DNA from: Bacillus albus
Lineage (GTDB): Bacteria > Bacillota > Bacilli > Bacillales > Bacillaceae_G
Reading direction: 5' to 3'
Assembly: GCF_001884185.1 (NCBI RefSeq)
Contig: NZ_MAOE01000036.1
Coordinates: 1 to 58,275, forward strand
Length of the DNA stretch: 58,275 bases
The notes beneath the pieces are model-generated. The model had not been told where the DNA came from. It worked only from the letters and a program-made list of their open reading frames with translations, and did no database searches. How positions within the stretch are numbered: the first letter of the stretch is position 1; each line of letters begins with the position of its first letter. The position numbers and the translations under genes were made by a program. Shown here piece by piece: positions 45,557 to 57,538 of this stretch.

Positions 45557-46202
45557 TTTTATCCTCCCTTTCTACCTTTACTTCAAGTTGTTTTTTCAAT
45601 TTATCAAGTTCTACTTCCATAACCTTTAATTTATCAAAAATTGGGTCTGGAAGGTCAGAATGATTTAATTCTTGACCGATCTTTACTCCATTTTGAATAA
45701 CGACCCGGCCAGGTATACCTACAACTGTAGAGTGTGCAGGGACTTCTTTTAATACGACAGATCCTGCTCCAATTTTAGAATTCTCTCCAACTGTAATAGA
45801 ACCTAGTACTTTGGCACCTGTTGCAATTAATACATTATCCTGAATTGTAGGGTGCCTCTTTCCTTTTTCTTTACCCGTACCACCTAATGTAACCCCTTGA
45901 TAGATTGTTACATTATCACCAATTTCGCACGTTTCTCCAATTACAACCCCCATTCCATGGTCTATGAAAAAACGACGACCAATTGTTGCTCCTGGGTGAA
46001 TCTCAATGCCAGTAAAGAAACGACTAACTTGTGAGATCCAACGTGCAATAAAGAAGAAATTCTTTTTATAAAAAGCATGCGCAATTCGATGGGCCCAAAC
46101 TGCATGTAATCCAGAGTAAGTCAAAATGACTTCGAAATAATTTCTTGCCGCTGGATCCTGTTCAAAAACGACTTCAATATCTTCCCGAAGCCTCTTAAAC
46201 AT
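45537..46202 (-). CDS. cysE: Serine O-acetyltransferase
   Basis: A 221-residue left-handed beta-helix enzyme that makes O-acetylserine for cysteine synthesis. Motifs [19 protein letters not shown] and [14 protein letters not shown] are typical. It is the first gene after a tRNA(Cys)-sensing T-box, linking cysteine synthesis and charging. AGGGGAGGG precedes ATG 46202. Confidence 0.97.
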   Translation of the reverse strand: MFKRLREDIEVVFEQDPAARNYFEVILTYSGLHAVWAHRIAHAFYKKNFFFIARWISQVSRFFTGIEIHPGATIGRRFFIDHGMGVVIGETCEIGDNVTIYQGVTLGGTGKEKGKRHPTIQDNVLIATGAKVLGSITVGENSKIGAGSVVLKEVPAHSTVVGIPGRVVIQNGVKIGQELNHSDLPDPIFDKLKVMEVELDKLKKQLEVKVEREDKNDYSHL

Positions 46203-46316
46203 CGACGTTCCCTCCCCTTTATGGGCTGCTTTTTCGAGTGAACTAACTCCCTACTTATCTCCCTAAGTCTTTATATATGCGGATAAAACTTATACTCACA
46301 TCCAGTTTTACAGTAT

Positions 46317-46602
46317 AAAAAAAGACGCCTCTGTCATATTGACAGAGACGCCTTATAAGCGCGGTTCCACTCTGTTTAGGCTAAAAAAGCCTCAAACTCA
46401 TCTCTGATAACGGTGTACACCGCTTCTGCTTACTTTACGCCCTAAGACGTTTCGCAAAACAATTTGCTGTTCAGCAGAAGACTCGAAGGGGCATTTCAAA
46501 AATCCGCTTATAAACCACTTCCAGCCTAAAGGTGGTTCTCTCTGTAAAAAGCCTGATTTTCTACTTCTCCTTCTCGTCGCTTTTCCTTATTAGGTTTTAA
46601 GT
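46317..46602 (-). ncRNA. T-box riboswitch leader, tRNA(Cys)-specific
   Basis: The leader runs from the expected start (about 46602) to the terminator. The T-box sequence AACAGAGTGGAACCGCG is at 46376-46360 and the terminator stem (12 bp, 46352-46324, two G-U pairs) is followed by TTTTTTT. Near the 3' side of stem I the sequence GAAATGC gives the specifier TGC (Cys) at 46493-46491. The antiterminator bulge TGGA would pair with UCCA, the acceptor end of tRNA(Cys). Uncharged tRNA(Cys) should thus allow cysES transcription. The remaining 46203-46316 is leader without recognised features. Confidence 0.93.
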
Positions 46603-46608
46603 ATACTT

Positions 46609-46637
46609 ATTATATTTCTAAACCTAGAAAATGTTAA
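46609..46637 (-). promoter_or_regulatory. Promoter of the cysES T-box operon
   Basis: TTAACA at 46637-46632 overlaps the gltX stop codon; TATAAT at 46614-46609; 17-nt spacer. Confidence 0.82.
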
Positions 46638-48091
46638 CCAATTACTTTTTGAAGACGATTTAAAACTTTTTCTTTTCCAAGAAGTGCAATAGCATTAGGA
46701 AGCTCTGGTCCATGTGTTTGGCCAGTAGTTGCAACACGGATTGGCATAAATAAGTTTTTACCTTTATGACCTGTTTCCTTTTGAACTGCTTTAATAGCCG
46801 CCTTAATTGCTGCAGGTTCCATCACTTCTAGTGCTTCTACTTGACCAGCAAATGCACGAAGTACTTCTGGTACTTGTTCACCTTTTAATACTTCTTGTCC
46901 TTCTTCCTCATGATCAACATGATCTTTGAAGAACATTTCAGAAAGCTCTACAATTTCAGCTCCAAAGCTCATTTGTTCATGATATAACGCAATTACATCA
47001 CGAATCCAAGCTTGTTCTTGTTCACTTAAAGTTTCACCTATACGTCCAGCTTTCACTAAATGCGGTAAGCTTAATTCCACCACCGTATCTAAATCTTGCT
47101 TTTTCATATATTGGTTGTTCATCCATTTTAGTTTTTGAGAATCAAATAATGCAGGTGATTTTGATAAACGAGCTGCATCAAACATTTTGATAAACTCTTC
47201 TTGAGAGAAGATTTCTTCTTCTCCTACTGGCGACCAACCTAGTAATGCAATAAAGTTAAAGATTGCTTCTGGAAGATATCCAAGCTCTTTATATTGCTCA
47301 ATAAATTGAATAATCGATTCATCACGCTTACTTAATTTTTTACGGCTTTCATTTACAATTAAAGTCATATGACCGAATTGTGGAATATCCCAACCGAAAG
47401 CTTCATAAATCATCATTTGTTTTGGCGTGTTTGAAATATGGTCATCACCACGAAGTACGTGTGTAATTTCCATTAAGTGATCATCTACTGCTACTGCAAA
47501 GTTATAAGTTGGAATTCCATCTTTTTTCACGATAACGAAATCACCGAAATCATTTGAATGGAATGCAACTTCATCTTTTACAATATCTTTAAATGTGTAA
47601 TCACGGTCAGCTGGTACACGGAAACGAATACTTGGAATACGTCCCTCAGCTTCAAATTCTTTCACTTGCGCTTCAGTTAAATCACGGTGGTTACCTGCAT
47701 AACGAGGTGTTTCACCACGAGAGATTTGCCCTTCACGTTCTGCTTCTAGCTCTTCTTCTGTCATATAACATTTGTAAGCTAAGCCACGCTCTAATAAATC
47801 TTCATATAATTTTTTATAAATATCTAAACGCTCTGTTTGACGATATGGTCCAAATTCACCACCAACATCAACACCTTCATCCCAGTCCATACCGAGCCAT
47901 TTCAAGTATTTTAATTGGCTTTCTTCTCCACCTGCAACATTACGTTTTACATCAGTATCTTCAATACGAATAATAAACTTACCATCTTGATGACGAGCAA
48001 ATAAATAATTAAATAATGCCGTACGCGCATTTCCGATATGTAAGTGTCCTGTTGGACTTGGCGCATAGCGCACTCTCACTTGCTTTTCCAT
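46634..48091 (-). CDS. gltX: Glutamyl-tRNA synthetase
   Basis: A 485-residue class I synthetase. HIGH is in [18 protein letters not shown] and KMSKS appears as KLSKRDES. Bacilli use this enzyme to charge both tRNA(Glu) and tRNA(Gln), the latter then amidated. ATG 48091 follows AAGGTG; the frame to 48124 adds eleven unlikely residues. Confidence 0.98.
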   Translation of the reverse strand: MEKQVRVRYAPSPTGHLHIGNARTALFNYLFARHQDGKFIIRIEDTDVKRNVAGGEESQLKYLKWLGMDWDEGVDVGGEFGPYRQTERLDIYKKLYEDLLERGLAYKCYMTEEELEAEREGQISRGETPRYAGNHRDLTEAQVKEFEAEGRIPSIRFRVPADRDYTFKDIVKDEVAFHSNDFGDFVIVKKDGIPTYNFAVAVDDHLMEITHVLRGDDHISNTPKQMMIYEAFGWDIPQFGHMTLIVNESRKKLSKRDESIIQFIEQYKELGYLPEAIFNFIALLGWSPVGEEEIFSQEEFIKMFDAARLSKSPALFDSQKLKWMNNQYMKKQDLDTVVELSLPHLVKAGRIGETLSEQEQAWIRDVIALYHEQMSFGAEIVELSEMFFKDHVDHEEEGQEVLKGEQVPEVLRAFAGQVEALEVMEPAAIKAAIKAVQKETGHKGKNLFMPIRVATTGQTHGPELPNAIALLGKEKVLNRLQKVIG

Positions 48092-48132
48092 AATTGGTAC
48101 ACCTTCCATTCTTAATGTCAACACATTCTATA

Positions 48133-48161
48133 ATTGTACACCAAACAAATGTGATTATCCA
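48133..48161 (-). promoter_or_regulatory. Candidate promoter of gltX
   Basis: TGGATA at 48161-48156 and TACAAT at 48138-48133 with a 17-nt spacer in the ispF-gltX gap. Confidence 0.4.
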
Positions 48162-48180
48162 TCTTACGAATTAAAAACCA

Positions 48181-48657
48181 TTATTTTTTCTGCAATAAAA
48201 CAACTGCTTGAGAAGCAATTCCTTCTTCTCTACCTGTAAATCCTAATTTTTCTGTTGTTGTTGCCTTTACATTGATATTATCAATAGACGTTTCTAATAG
48301 TTCACTAATGCGTTTACGCATACTTTCAATATGTGGTGCCATTTTTGGCTTTTGAGCAATAATTGTACAATCTAAATTCCCTAACTCATAACCTTGGTCA
48401 CGCACAAATTCCCAAACCTTTTGCAGCAATACAGCTGAATCAGCATCCTTAAAGGCAGGATCTGTATCAGGGAAATGTTTTCCGATATCTCCTGCTGCAA
48501 TCGCACCTAAACATGCGTCCGCGATCGTATGTAACAATACATCTGCATCAGAATGACCAATTAATCCTTTCTCATGGGGAATTGTAATTCCGCCAATAAT
48601 TAATGGTCTACCTTCCGCGAATTCATGCACATCAAAACCTTGTCCAATTCGAAACAT
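48181..48657 (-). CDS. ispF: 2-C-methyl-D-erythritol 2,4-cyclodiphosphate synthase
   Basis: A 158-residue enzyme of the MEP isoprenoid pathway. Zinc ligands appear in GFDVHEF (Asp-x-His) and in [14 protein letters not shown]. It normally follows ispD, as here, although a terminator lies between the two genes. Confidence 0.97.
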   Translation of the reverse strand: MFRIGQGFDVHEFAEGRPLIIGGITIPHEKGLIGHSDADVLLHTIADACLGAIAAGDIGKHFPDTDPAFKDADSAVLLQKVWEFVRDQGYELGNLDCTIIAQKPKMAPHIESMRKRISELLETSIDNINVKATTTEKLGFTGREEGIASQAVVLLQKK

Positions 48658-48703
48658 TCTTTACATCCTCCTCGAGCTAAACTACTGAGCTTTATGATTC
48701 TAT

Positions 48704-48709
48704 ATTATA
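48704..48709 (-). promoter_or_regulatory. Possible -10 element for ispF
   Basis: A perfect TATAAT lies 47 bases before the ispF start, downstream of the ispD terminator. The -35 position falls in the terminator tail (GCTTTT) and is poor, so this is a weak call. Confidence 0.3.
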
Positions 48710-48724
48710 TCGCTATCCTTATAA

Positions 48725-48757
48725 AGAAAAGCCCGGCCGTTGCCGAGCTTTTCTTTG
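48725..48757 (-). terminator. Terminator between ispD and ispF
   Basis: Minus-strand stem AAAAGCTCGGC / GCCGGGCTTTT with a loop of four to five bases, followed by TTTTCTTTAT. It separates two consecutive MEP-pathway genes. Confidence 0.8.
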
Positions 48758-48772
48758 CTATAATCATTGCTA

Positions 48773-49453
48773 TCATTTCTTTTGAACGTGAAGAAAACTT
48801 TCAGCAATTAGTAAATCCTCTGGAGTCGTCACCTTAATATTATAGTAACTCCCCTCTACTACACCTACTTGCTTCCCGATACGTTCTACAAGACTTGCAT
48901 CATCTGTACCAAGGAAACAGCTCTGCTTCGCGCTTCTATGCGCTTCTAATAAAAGAGAAACAGAAAACCCTTGCGGTGTTTGTACAGCTTTAAGCTGAGA
49001 TCTTTCTACCGTTTCGACAACAACACCCTGCTCTACTTTCTTAACGGTATCTTTCACTGGCACTGCACAAATGGAAGCCCCATGTTTTTCTGCTGCAGTT
49101 AATACATCTTGAATCACTTTATTCGTTACGAACGGTCGTGCACCGTCATGTACAAGAACATACTCAACCTCACTCGTATGCTGAATCGCGTTATACACAC
49201 TATCTTGTCTTTCAGCTCCACCTTGAATAAATTGTACTGGCTTTTCAACCGGATACTTCTGCATTAACTCTTCAAAATATGGGCGCTCTTCTTCATTAAT
49301 TGCCATAATAATATTTTTACATGCCTTATCCTTTTCAAAAGCACGTAACGTATGCACAATAATTGGTACTTCATTAATAAGTAAGAACAACTTATTTTTG
49401 CCAGCGCCCATCCGCTTCCCTTGACCAGCTGCTGGAATAATTAATGTATACAT
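48773..49453 (-). CDS. ispD: 2-C-methyl-D-erythritol 4-phosphate cytidylyltransferase
   Basis: A 226-residue nucleotidyltransferase of the MEP pathway. The CTP-binding loop is [15 protein letters not shown] and the family motif [11 protein letters not shown] is present. It follows yacL by 16 bases. Confidence 0.97.
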   Translation of the reverse strand: MYTLIIPAAGQGKRMGAGKNKLFLLINEVPIIVHTLRAFEKDKACKNIIMAINEEERPYFEELMQKYPVEKPVQFIQGGAERQDSVYNAIQHTSEVEYVLVHDGARPFVTNKVIQDVLTAAEKHGASICAVPVKDTVKKVEQGVVVETVERSQLKAVQTPQGFSVSLLLEAHRSAKQSCFLGTDDASLVERIGKQVGVVEGSYYNIKVTTPEDLLIAESFLHVQKK

Positions 49454-49469
49454 ATTAATAATCCTCTAC

Positions 49470-50579
49470 TTATAATGCTTTTTCTAATAATTTACGTTTG
49501 GCGAAAATCATACGACCTGCCGATGTTTGTAACACACTCGTAACAAGTACATCGAGTTGTGAACCTACATATTCTCTACCATCTTCTACTACAATCATCG
49601 TGCCGTCATCTAAATATGCAACACCTTGATTTTGTTCTTTACCATCTTTTACAACATAAACACTTAGTTCTTCGCCTGGGAGCACAACAGGTTTAATTGC
49701 ATTAGCTAAATCGTTAATGTTTAAAACTGTTACCCCTTGTAATTCAGAAACTTTATTTAAGTTGAAATCATTTGTTACTACCGTTCCACCAGTGATTTTC
49801 GCCAACTTTACAAGTTTGCTGTCCACTTCTTGAATATCATCAAAATCGCCTTCATAAATTTCTACCGGAATCGGCATCTCTTTTTGAATACGATTTAAAA
49901 TATCTAACCCTCTGCGACCACGATTACGCTTTAAAGCATCAGAAGAATCGGCAATGTGCTGAAGCTCTTCTAACACGAATTGTGGAATAACAATTGTTCC
50001 TTCTAAAAACTTCGTTTGGCAAATATCAGCAATACGTCCATCGATAATTACACTCGTATCGAGAATTTTCCAGTGGGTTGTAGATTCCTCTACCTCAGTT
50101 TCAGTTTCTTCATTCTCACTATTATTATTTTTCTTCTTCCCACGTTGTGGTAATGTAAATAACCCTAGCAATTCATTCCTCTTTTTAAATCCTACTTGGA
50201 ATCCTAAATACCCAAGTAAAAGAGTAAAGAATACTTGCAACACTGTACTAATAACTGGAATTGTAAATTCACGAATTGGGATTAAAATTAAATATGCAAC
50301 AATAAGGCCAGAGATTAAACCTAATGTACCAAATAAAACATCTGCTACAGGCGCCTTTACAAGAGCCTCTTCAATATGCTTAATAAGTTGAACAATATAA
50401 TCTACAAGCCAAAATGTTGTTAAAAATAAAATAATTGCACCAATAATTGCACGAGCATACGATCCTTCCAATAAAGGAACGGCACCGATGTCTAATACAT
50501 TAATAACTTTTGGGATTAAGTAAATCCCCAACGCTCCCCCGATTACTAGAAAGAAGAGCTGTACAATCCGTTTTAACAT
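49470..50579 (-). CDS. yacL: PIN/TRAM-domain membrane protein YacL
   Basis: A 369-residue protein with four N-terminal transmembrane segments (about residues 1-130), a polar linker ([18 protein letters not shown]), a PIN nuclease domain beginning [14 protein letters not shown] with later acidic positions ([10 protein letters not shown]), and a C-terminal TRAM domain. PIN domains are usually ribonucleases; substrate and role in Bacillus are not established. A 160-base gap precedes it. Confidence 0.9.
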   Translation of the reverse strand: MLKRIVQLFFLVIGGALGIYLIPKVINVLDIGAVPLLEGSYARAIIGAIILFLTTFWLVDYIVQLIKHIEEALVKAPVADVLFGTLGLISGLIVAYLILIPIREFTIPVISTVLQVFFTLLLGYLGFQVGFKKRNELLGLFTLPQRGKKKNNNSENEETETEVEESTTHWKILDTSVIIDGRIADICQTKFLEGTIVIPQFVLEELQHIADSSDALKRNRGRRGLDILNRIQKEMPIPVEIYEGDFDDIQEVDSKLVKLAKITGGTVVTNDFNLNKVSELQGVTVLNINDLANAIKPVVLPGEELSVYVVKDGKEQNQGVAYLDDGTMIVVEDGREYVGSQLDVLVTSVLQTSAGRMIFAKRKLLEKAL

Positions 50580-50739
50580 CCAACCACCTCCTACTCATTA
50601 TTAACCATTGTTTCGCTAATCAAAACGCCGAATGCAAAAGCGGACGTGTTTTTTTATAAATAGTTTTATTTACCAATATATCATATCATATACCAAAAGT
50701 GTTCTAGTGTCGTTATATTATGGAATCAATGTAATATTC

Positions 50740-51813
50740 TTAATTGTGTCTACTCATATAGAGATGCTCTTGGATTCTTTTTAGACCTTCTCGTATTTTC
50801 TTCGCCCTGACTTCCCCAATTCCTTCCACATCATCTAATTCATTAATAGTTGCCCGACAAACACCTTGCAAAGTTTTAAATCGATTAATTAAATTTTCAA
50901 TGATAAGTGGTGGAACGCGTGAAATCTTACTGGTGATTCGGTATCCTCTCGGCGTCACACTTTCTTCTAAACTCGTTTGCCCCGGGTAACCAAGCAATTT
51001 AACTAAATCGCTATCCTCTAGAAGTTGTGTATTCGCAAGATCTTGTAATTTTTTCAAAATTTGATGATGGTCTTGTGTTTTTTCTTGATAATAATCTTTA
51101 ATTAACAACGCTGCTTCTGCCTCTAAATCAGCTAGTAGTTCGGTAAGTTGTAAACGAATTAACCTACCTTCTGTTCCTAGTTCATGAATATAGCTTAATA
51201 TTTCATTTTTAATACGCAGTACCATTTCAACACTATGTAAAACATGAACTACTTCGGACATTGTAACGACTTCTTCAAATTCCAAAATACCCAAATTCGT
51301 AATCCCATCATTCCATACAGCCTTATATTTTTCTAGCGTTTGAATAGCTTGGTTTGCCTTTGTTAAAATAACACCTATGTCTTTTAGTGTATAACGTAAA
51401 TTCCCTTGATATAGCGTAATTACGTTACGTCTTTGTGAAATAGCCACTACAAGGCTACCTGTCTGCTTTGCTACACGCTCCGCTGTTCGGTGGCGCATAC
51501 CTGTCTCAATAGAGTCGATAGATGACTCCGGAACTAACTGTGCGTTCGCAATTAAAATTTTACTTCCAGTTTCATTTAAAATAAGTGCCCCATCCATCTT
51601 TGCTAATTCGTATAAACTAGCAGGAGAGAATGCACAATTAATATGAAAACCTCCATCAACAATACTTTTAATCTGCTCATTATATCCAAGGACAATTAAT
51701 CCCCCTGTTTGTGCGCGAAGTACATTATCTATCCCTTCGCGCAGTGGTGTTCCCGGGGCAACAAGTTGTAAAATATTAATCATATTTTTGACACGTTGCT
51801 TGTTTTCTTCCAT
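50740..51813 (-). CDS. disA: DNA integrity scanning diadenylate cyclase DisA
   Basis: A 357-residue protein. The N-terminal DAC domain has the c-di-AMP synthase motifs DGA (about residues 74-76) and RHRTAE (about 107-112); a helical linker follows, and the C-terminus holds a RuvA-like helix-hairpin-helix domain ([19 protein letters not shown]). It scans DNA and slows c-di-AMP synthesis at branched structures. It starts three bases after radA, whose product is a known functional partner. Confidence 0.97.
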   Translation of the reverse strand: MEENKQRVKNMINILQLVAPGTPLREGIDNVLRAQTGGLIVLGYNEQIKSIVDGGFHINCAFSPASLYELAKMDGALILNETGSKILIANAQLVPESSIDSIETGMRHRTAERVAKQTGSLVVAISQRRNVITLYQGNLRYTLKDIGVILTKANQAIQTLEKYKAVWNDGITNLGILEFEEVVTMSEVVHVLHSVEMVLRIKNEILSYIHELGTEGRLIRLQLTELLADLEAEAALLIKDYYQEKTQDHHQILKKLQDLANTQLLEDSDLVKLLGYPGQTSLEESVTPRGYRITSKISRVPPLIIENLINRFKTLQGVCRATINELDDVEGIGEVRAKKIREGLKRIQEHLYMSRHN

Positions 51814-51816
51814 AGC

Positions 51817-53193
51817 CTAGCCTCCTAATGTCAAACGAAGCGCTTCTCCTAAATTGGATACACCTACTACTTCAATCCCATCAGGAATTGTCCATCCCCC
51901 TAAATTTTTTCTAGGAATAATAGCGCGTTGAAATCCTAATTTAGCTGCTTCTTGTACACGTTGTTCAATTCTTGACACTCTTCTTATTTCTCCAGTTAAT
52001 CCTACTTCTCCTATTACTGCATCGGCTGGTGCCGTAGATTTATCTCTAAAACTTGAAGCTATACTTAAAGCCACAGCTAAATCAATTGCTGGTTCATCTA
52101 ACTTCAGACCACCTGCTACTTTTAAATATGCGTCTTGGTTTTGCAATAATAAACCTGTTCTTTTTTCTAACACTGCCATAATAAGCGATACACGGTTATG
52201 GTCAATTCCCGTTGCCATTCTTCGAGGGTTTCCAAAACTAGTAGGGGAGATTAATGCTTGTATTTCTACTAAAACTGGTCGTGTTCCTTCCATTGAGGCA
52301 ACCACCGTTGACCCCGCAACCCCAACTGGTCTTTCCTCAAGGAAAATTTCAGAAGGATTTAATACTTCCGCAAGGCCAAGTTCTTTCATTTCAAAAATAC
52401 CCATTTCATTCGTGGAACCAAAACGATTCTTCACCGCTCGCAAAATACGATATGTATGATGGCGGTCTCCTTCAAAATAAAGAACTGCATCGACCATATG
52501 TTCTAACATACGAGGCCCTGCAATTGCCCCCTCTTTTGTCACATGTCCAACGATAAAAATAGGGATCCCTTTCGTTTTTGCAAGTTTCATTAATTCCGCT
52601 GTACATTCACGTACTTGCGCCACACTTCCTGGTGCTGACGTTACCTCAGGTAAATGTATCGTTTGGATAGAATCAATAACAACAAAGGCTGGATTCACTT
52701 CTTCAATGTGTGCTGCAATCCGCTGCAAATCCGTCTCTGATACAACAAATAGATTGCTACCATTTACATGTAAACGGTCCGCACGCAGTTTAATCTGTTT
52801 TGCTGATTCTTCACCCGATATATATAGTACATCATATGAAGAATCTGCTAATTGCGATGATATTTGTAATAGTAACGTTGATTTTCCAATCCCAGGGTCA
52901 CCACCAATAAGTACTAAGGACCCATCTACAATCCCGCCACCAAGTACGCGGTTAAATTCTTGAAATTTCGTTTCAATACGCGCCTCAGACTTTGTTTCTA
53001 CTTCTGTTAGACGTCTTGGTTTTGTTACTTCTGATTGAATCGCATTGGCATAATTAAGGCGCCTTGATGATACAACTGGTTCCATCTCTTCAACAAGCGT
53101 ATTCCATTGACCACACCCAGGGCATTTCCCCATATATTTTGGTGACTGATACCCACACTCTTGACATGTGAATTTTGTTTTCTTTTTAGCCAT
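51817..53193 (-). CDS. radA: DNA repair protein RadA (Sms)
   Basis: A 458-residue RecA-like ATPase. N-terminal zinc finger Cys10, 13, 24, 27; Walker [10 protein letters not shown] at about 98-106; the RadA-specific KNRFG motif; and a C-terminal Lon-like domain. It helps recombination intermediates and branch migration. The start is certain from the N-terminus, but only a weak purine stretch lies upstream and an in-frame stop (TAA) is three codons before the ATG, so no longer form exists. Confidence 0.97.
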   Translation of the reverse strand: MAKKKTKFTCQECGYQSPKYMGKCPGCGQWNTLVEEMEPVVSSRRLNYANAIQSEVTKPRRLTEVETKSEARIETKFQEFNRVLGGGIVDGSLVLIGGDPGIGKSTLLLQISSQLADSSYDVLYISGEESAKQIKLRADRLHVNGSNLFVVSETDLQRIAAHIEEVNPAFVVIDSIQTIHLPEVTSAPGSVAQVRECTAELMKLAKTKGIPIFIVGHVTKEGAIAGPRMLEHMVDAVLYFEGDRHHTYRILRAVKNRFGSTNEMGIFEMKELGLAEVLNPSEIFLEERPVGVAGSTVVASMEGTRPVLVEIQALISPTSFGNPRRMATGIDHNRVSLIMAVLEKRTGLLLQNQDAYLKVAGGLKLDEPAIDLAVALSIASSFRDKSTAPADAVIGEVGLTGEIRRVSRIEQRVQEAAKLGFQRAIIPRKNLGGWTIPDGIEVVGVSNLGEALRLTLGG

Positions 53194-53245
53194 ATCGTTT
53201 TATATTTCACTTCACTTTCATCTATAAACAGTTTATCCTTCTCGT

Positions 53246-53276
53246 ACAAGAAAGAGGGCTATCTCGTAGCCCTCTT
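53246..53276 (-). terminator. Terminator of clpC
   Basis: Perfect 10-bp stem AAGAGGGCTA / TAGCCCTCTT with a 5-nt loop, followed by TCTTGT. The T tract is only moderate, so readthrough into radA-disA is likely. Confidence 0.75.
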
Positions 53277-53289
53277 AGTTTGTCTATAC

Positions 53290-55725
53290 TTATTTTACCT
53301 TTTCAGCACTATGAATGACAAATGATTCTCCTTCAACATCAAAGATAACTTTTTGTCCTTTCTCAATAGCACCTTTTAAAAGCTCTTCCGATAGTCTATC
53401 TTCTACATGCTTCTGAATTGCTCTACGAAGCGGGCGAGCACCATACTCTCGGTCGAATCCTTTATCAGCAATAGCTGAAATTGCTCCTTCAGTTAAATGC
53501 AATTCAATTTCTTGCTCTTTTAAGCGGTTCACTAACTGATTTACCATAAGTGTTACAATCTCTTGAATATGTTTTTTCTCAAGCATATGGAACACGATAA
53601 TTTCATCAATACGGTTTAAGAACTCTGGACGAAATGCCTTTTTCAGTTCATCCATTACTTTACCTTTCATATCTGAATAATCGCGGCTCTCATCTTGTAC
53701 GTTAAATCCAAGATGTTTATTACGTTTTAACGCCTCTGCACCAACGTTAGATGTCATAATAACAATTGTATTACGGAAATCAACTGTACGCCCTTTAGAA
53801 TCTGTTAAGCGACCATCTTCTAATACTTGTAGTAAAATGTTAAACACATCAGGATGAGCTTTCTCTACTTCATCTAATAAGACAACTGAATATGGCTTAC
53901 GGCGAACCTTTTCTGTTAATTGTCCACCTTCTTCATATCCAACATATCCTGGAGGAGATCCAACTAAACGAGAAGTAGAATGCTTCTCCATGTACTCAGA
54001 CATATCGATGCGAATCATTGCATCCTCATCACCGAACATAGATTCTGCTAAAGCTCTTGCTAGCTCTGTTTTACCTACACCTGTTGGTCCTAAGAAAATA
54101 AACGAACCAATCGGACGCTTCGGATCTTTCAATCCTGCTCTAGCACGACGAACAGCTTTCGCTACAGCTACTACCGCTTCATCTTGACCAATAACACGAT
54201 CGTGAAGAATCGATTCTAAGTTTAATAATTTATCAGTCTCTGTTTGTGCAAGCTTAGAAACCGGAATACGAGTCCACGTAGAAACGACATTTGCAATATC
54301 TTCTACTGTCACTTCTGAATTTTCTTTTCCTTGTTGCTCTTTCCATTGACGCTTCGTATCTTCTAACTTCTCACGTAAGCGTTGTTCCATATCACGTAAG
54401 GAAGCAGCTTTTTCAAATTCTTGACTTTGTACAGCTGCATCTTTTTCTTTTCTAATTTCCTCAAGCTTCACTTCAAGCTCTTTTAGATTTGGTGGTGTTG
54501 TATAAGAGCGTAAACGAACCTTTGAAGCAGCTTCATCAATTAAATCAATTGCTTTATCTGGTAAGAAACGATCTGTAATATAACGATCTGAAAGCTTTAC
54601 AGCTGCATCAATTGCATCATCTGTAATAGACACGCGGTGATGCGCCTCATAACGATCACGTAAACCTTTCAAGATTTGAGTTGATTCATCTAAACTTGGC
54701 TCATCAACGTGAATTGGTTGGAAACGTCTCTCTAAAGCCGCGTCTTTTTCAATATATTTGCGATATTCGTCTAACGTTGTCGCCCCAATACATTGTAACT
54801 CTCCGCGTGCTAAAGATGGTTTTAAAATGTTCGATGCATCAATAGCACCTTCTGCTCCACCTGCACCAATTAATGTATGAAGTTCATCAATAAATAGAAT
54901 GATATTTCCCGCTTGACGAATTTCATCCATTACTTTCTTCAAACGATCTTCAAATTCACCACGATATTTCGTTCCAGCTACCACTGTACCCATATCTAGT
55001 GTCATAACGCGCTTATCTCTTAAAGTTTCAGGAACTTCATTATTTACGATTTGTTGTGCTAATCCTTCTGCGATTGCCGTTTTACCTACACCAGGCTCTC
55101 CAATTAACACGGGATTATTTTTTGTTCTACGGCTTAAAACTTCAATTACACGTTGAATTTCTTTACCACGCCCAATAACAGGATCTAAACGATTTTCACG
55201 TGCAACAACCGTTAAATCACGCGCTAAACTATCAAGTGTTGGTGTATTTGCATTTGTTGAAGAACCACCTTGGTGACCTGAACTTGCTTCATTACTTCCA
55301 AGCAGTTGCAATACTTGTTGTCTTGCCTTATTTAGGCTAACACCTAAGTTATTTAAAACTCGTGCTGCTACACCTTCACCCTCACGGATTAAACCGAGTA
55401 GGATATGTTCTGTTCCAACGTAAGAATGACCTAACTTACGAGCTTCATCCATCGACAACTCAATAACCTTTTTAGCACGCGGTGTATAATGTACAGTTTG
55501 AGAAGCTTCTGTTCCGCGTCCAATTAACGCTTCTACCTCTTTTTGAACTTTCTCTGGACTTAATCCAAGAGCAATTAACGCTTTTGCTGCAATTCCTTCA
55601 CCTTCGCGTACAAGCCCAAGTAAAATATGTTCTGTTCCAATATTATTATGCCCAATGCGAATTGCTTCCTCTTGAGATAAAGCTAATACTTTCTGTGCTC
55701 TTTCTGTAAATCTTCCAAACATCAT
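53290..55725 (-). CDS. clpC: ATP-dependent Clp protease ATP-binding subunit ClpC
   Basis: An 811-residue Hsp100 unfoldase: two Clp N repeats (about 1-150), AAA-1 with GEPGVGKT at about 209-216, a coiled UVR-containing middle domain ([20 protein letters not shown]), and AAA-2 with GPTGVGKT. It feeds ClpP, degrading arginine-phosphorylated and adaptor-delivered proteins, and in B. subtilis controls competence and spore formation. ATG 55725 (or the adjacent ATG 55722) is behind AGGAGG. Last gene of the CtsR operon. Confidence 0.99.
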   Translation of the reverse strand: MMFGRFTERAQKVLALSQEEAIRIGHNNIGTEHILLGLVREGEGIAAKALIALGLSPEKVQKEVEALIGRGTEASQTVHYTPRAKKVIELSMDEARKLGHSYVGTEHILLGLIREGEGVAARVLNNLGVSLNKARQQVLQLLGSNEASSGHQGGSSTNANTPTLDSLARDLTVVARENRLDPVIGRGKEIQRVIEVLSRRTKNNPVLIGEPGVGKTAIAEGLAQQIVNNEVPETLRDKRVMTLDMGTVVAGTKYRGEFEDRLKKVMDEIRQAGNIILFIDELHTLIGAGGAEGAIDASNILKPSLARGELQCIGATTLDEYRKYIEKDAALERRFQPIHVDEPSLDESTQILKGLRDRYEAHHRVSITDDAIDAAVKLSDRYITDRFLPDKAIDLIDEAASKVRLRSYTTPPNLKELEVKLEEIRKEKDAAVQSQEFEKAASLRDMEQRLREKLEDTKRQWKEQQGKENSEVTVEDIANVVSTWTRIPVSKLAQTETDKLLNLESILHDRVIGQDEAVVAVAKAVRRARAGLKDPKRPIGSFIFLGPTGVGKTELARALAESMFGDEDAMIRIDMSEYMEKHSTSRLVGSPPGYVGYEEGGQLTEKVRRKPYSVVLLDEVEKAHPDVFNILLQVLEDGRLTDSKGRTVDFRNTIVIMTSNVGAEALKRNKHLGFNVQDESRDYSDMKGKVMDELKKAFRPEFLNRIDEIIVFHMLEKKHIQEIVTLMVNQLVNRLKEQEIELHLTEGAISAIADKGFDREYGARPLRRAIQKHVEDRLSEELLKGAIEKGQKVIFDVEGESFVIHSAEKVK

Positions 55726-55747
55726 AGAAATCGCCTCCTACTTGCGC

Positions 55748-56812
55748 TTAGTTTTTTTCAATACGTAATCGCTCACGGATTAAGGTTGCTCTTCGATAAT
55801 CTCTTTCTTCTGGTCCTAAGGGCCCTCCTGCATATTGTTGTAAAATGCCCGGTTGTGTAAGAACCATTAGCTCAGTCAAAATATTTCTCGATACACCTTT
55901 TATATATCCTAAATCAATACCAAGTCGTACATCTGATAAGCAAGTAGCCGCTTCCGCAGATTGAATTAACCGACTGTTTGCTAGTATGCCATAAGAGCGA
56001 TAAACTTTGTCTTCAAGCTCAATACTTGAATTTTGTACAATTAATTCTCTAGCCATTTTTTCTTGCTGTATAATTTGTTGAATGACACTCTTTAAATCTG
56101 CAATAATATCTTCTTCAGATTTTCCTAGTGTCATTTGATTTGACACTTGAAATATATTACCTAACGCTTCGCTACCCTCGCCGTATATTCCTCTTACTAC
56201 TAACCCTAATTTTTGAATTACTTGTATGATACGACTAATTCTTTTCGTTAAGACGAGTCCTGGTAAATGAATCATTACAGAAGCCCTTAATCCTGTACCA
56301 ACGTTAGTAGGACAGCTCGTAATATATCCAAGTGATTCATCAAAAGCATACTCAACCTCTTTTTCTATCCAATTATCTATTTGATTGGCACTTTGAAGAG
56401 CCTCTGATAACTGCAATCCTGAAAATAAGCATTGAATCCGAATATGGTCTTCTTCATTCAACATAACACTAATATGTTCACTTTCTGACAATAGACATGC
56501 TCCGTACTCTGTTCCAGCAAGGTTAGGACTAATTAAATGCTTTTCAACTAATACTCTCCTTTGAAGAGGTGTTAATTCATTCATTTTTAATAGTTCAAAC
56601 TCTCCAAAGGGTTCTACCGTTTTATTTATAAATTTCTTTTTAAATAACTCATGAATCTGTTTAGCTTCTTCTTCGTTTTGCATAGTAGAGAATTGATATT
56701 TTTTAAAATTACGAGCCAAACGAATTCGACTACTTAAAACAATATCAGAATCAGGGCCATCCCCCTTCATCCATGGACTAATCGCTTCATTCATAATTTT
56801 GTCCAGTGACAT
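55748..56812 (-). CDS. mcsB: Protein-arginine kinase McsB
   Basis: A 354-residue phosphagen-kinase-like enzyme that phosphorylates arginines and so marks proteins for Clp[11 protein letters not shown] is the guanidino-kinase signature, [13 protein letters not shown] holds the catalytic-loop Cys, and RDYRRA near the C-terminus is the phospho-arginine binding motif. ATG 56812 lies five bases after the mcsA stop. Confidence 0.97.
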   Translation of the reverse strand: MSLDKIMNEAISPWMKGDGPDSDIVLSSRIRLARNFKKYQFSTMQNEEEAKQIHELFKKKFINKTVEPFGEFELLKMNELTPLQRRVLVEKHLISPNLAGTEYGACLLSESEHISVMLNEEDHIRIQCLFSGLQLSEALQSANQIDNWIEKEVEYAFDESLGYITSCPTNVGTGLRASVMIHLPGLVLTKRISRIIQVIQKLGLVVRGIYGEGSEALGNIFQVSNQMTLGKSEEDIIADLKSVIQQIIQQEKMARELIVQNSSIELEDKVYRSYGILANSRLIQSAEAATCLSDVRLGIDLGYIKGVSRNILTELMVLTQPGILQQYAGGPLGPEERDYRRATLIRERLRIEKN

Positions 56813-56816
56813 AGAA

Positions 56817-57365
56817 CTATTCCCCCTCTCTATGCTCACTCAGCTGATTTTCAAGACTTCGAATTTTATCCCTTATTTCAGCAGCTTTCTCAAATTCCTC
56901 TTTCTGTACATATTGTTTCAGAATGAGTTTTAGTTCATCTAATTCTTTCTTTAAGTGGATATTTCCTTCTATACGCTCCGGAATTTTTCCACAATGATCT
57001 GTATGCCCGCCGTGAAGACGTTTTAATAATGGCTTTAAATGTTCCTTAAATGTATCGTAACAAGAAGCACATCCAAAGCGTCCGACCTTTGTAAATTGCT
57101 CATATGTCATCTTACAATCTGGACACCTTAATATACTTGCATTCGAAAATTCATTTTTTCCTTCTTCCAACATTGTTGATTCACCGTTTAATAACCCAGC
57201 AAATAAATCATGGAATGAAAAGTTAGACTGCGATGATTGAAAGAAAGACGTATAGCCACTTTGTTCTGCACATTGCTCACAAAGATGAACTTCCGCCTTC
57301 TTTTCGTTGATTACTTTTGTATAATGTAAAGTTGCTGGTCTTATATTACAGTTTTGACAAGTCAT
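56817..57365 (-). CDS. mcsA: McsA, activator of McsB
   Basis: A 182-residue protein with four CxxC zinc motifs (CQNC, CEQC, CPDC, CASC) and a C-terminal UVR domain ([19 protein letters not shown]). It activates the kinase McsB and helps inactivate CtsR on stress. ATG 57365 follows AAGGTGGGG. A 173-base gap separates it from ctsR, longer than in B. subtilis as I recall. Confidence 0.96.
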   Translation of the reverse strand: MTCQNCNIRPATLHYTKVINEKKAEVHLCEQCAEQSGYTSFFQSSQSNFSFHDLFAGLLNGESTMLEEGKNEFSNASILRCPDCKMTYEQFTKVGRFGCASCYDTFKEHLKPLLKRLHGGHTDHCGKIPERIEGNIHLKKELDELKLILKQYVQKEEFEKAAEIRDKIRSLENQLSEHREGE

Positions 57366-57538
57366 CACTATCCCCACCTTTACAACAGGAACGATCTATC
57401 TCATAGTACTTTTCATACATTACTAGATTGTTCACTTTCCTTTATTCGTTTAAATAAAAGTGCGTGTTCTTTTTTCAAAACTTCTACAATACTTAACTGC
57501 CTTATCTTTTAGTTATTATTCTTTTACAAAAGCTGTAT

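Noticed and set aside
53025-53249. 74-residue frame overlapping the start of radA
   Set aside because: It overlaps radA in another frame with no ribosome site and no domain; radA is certain.
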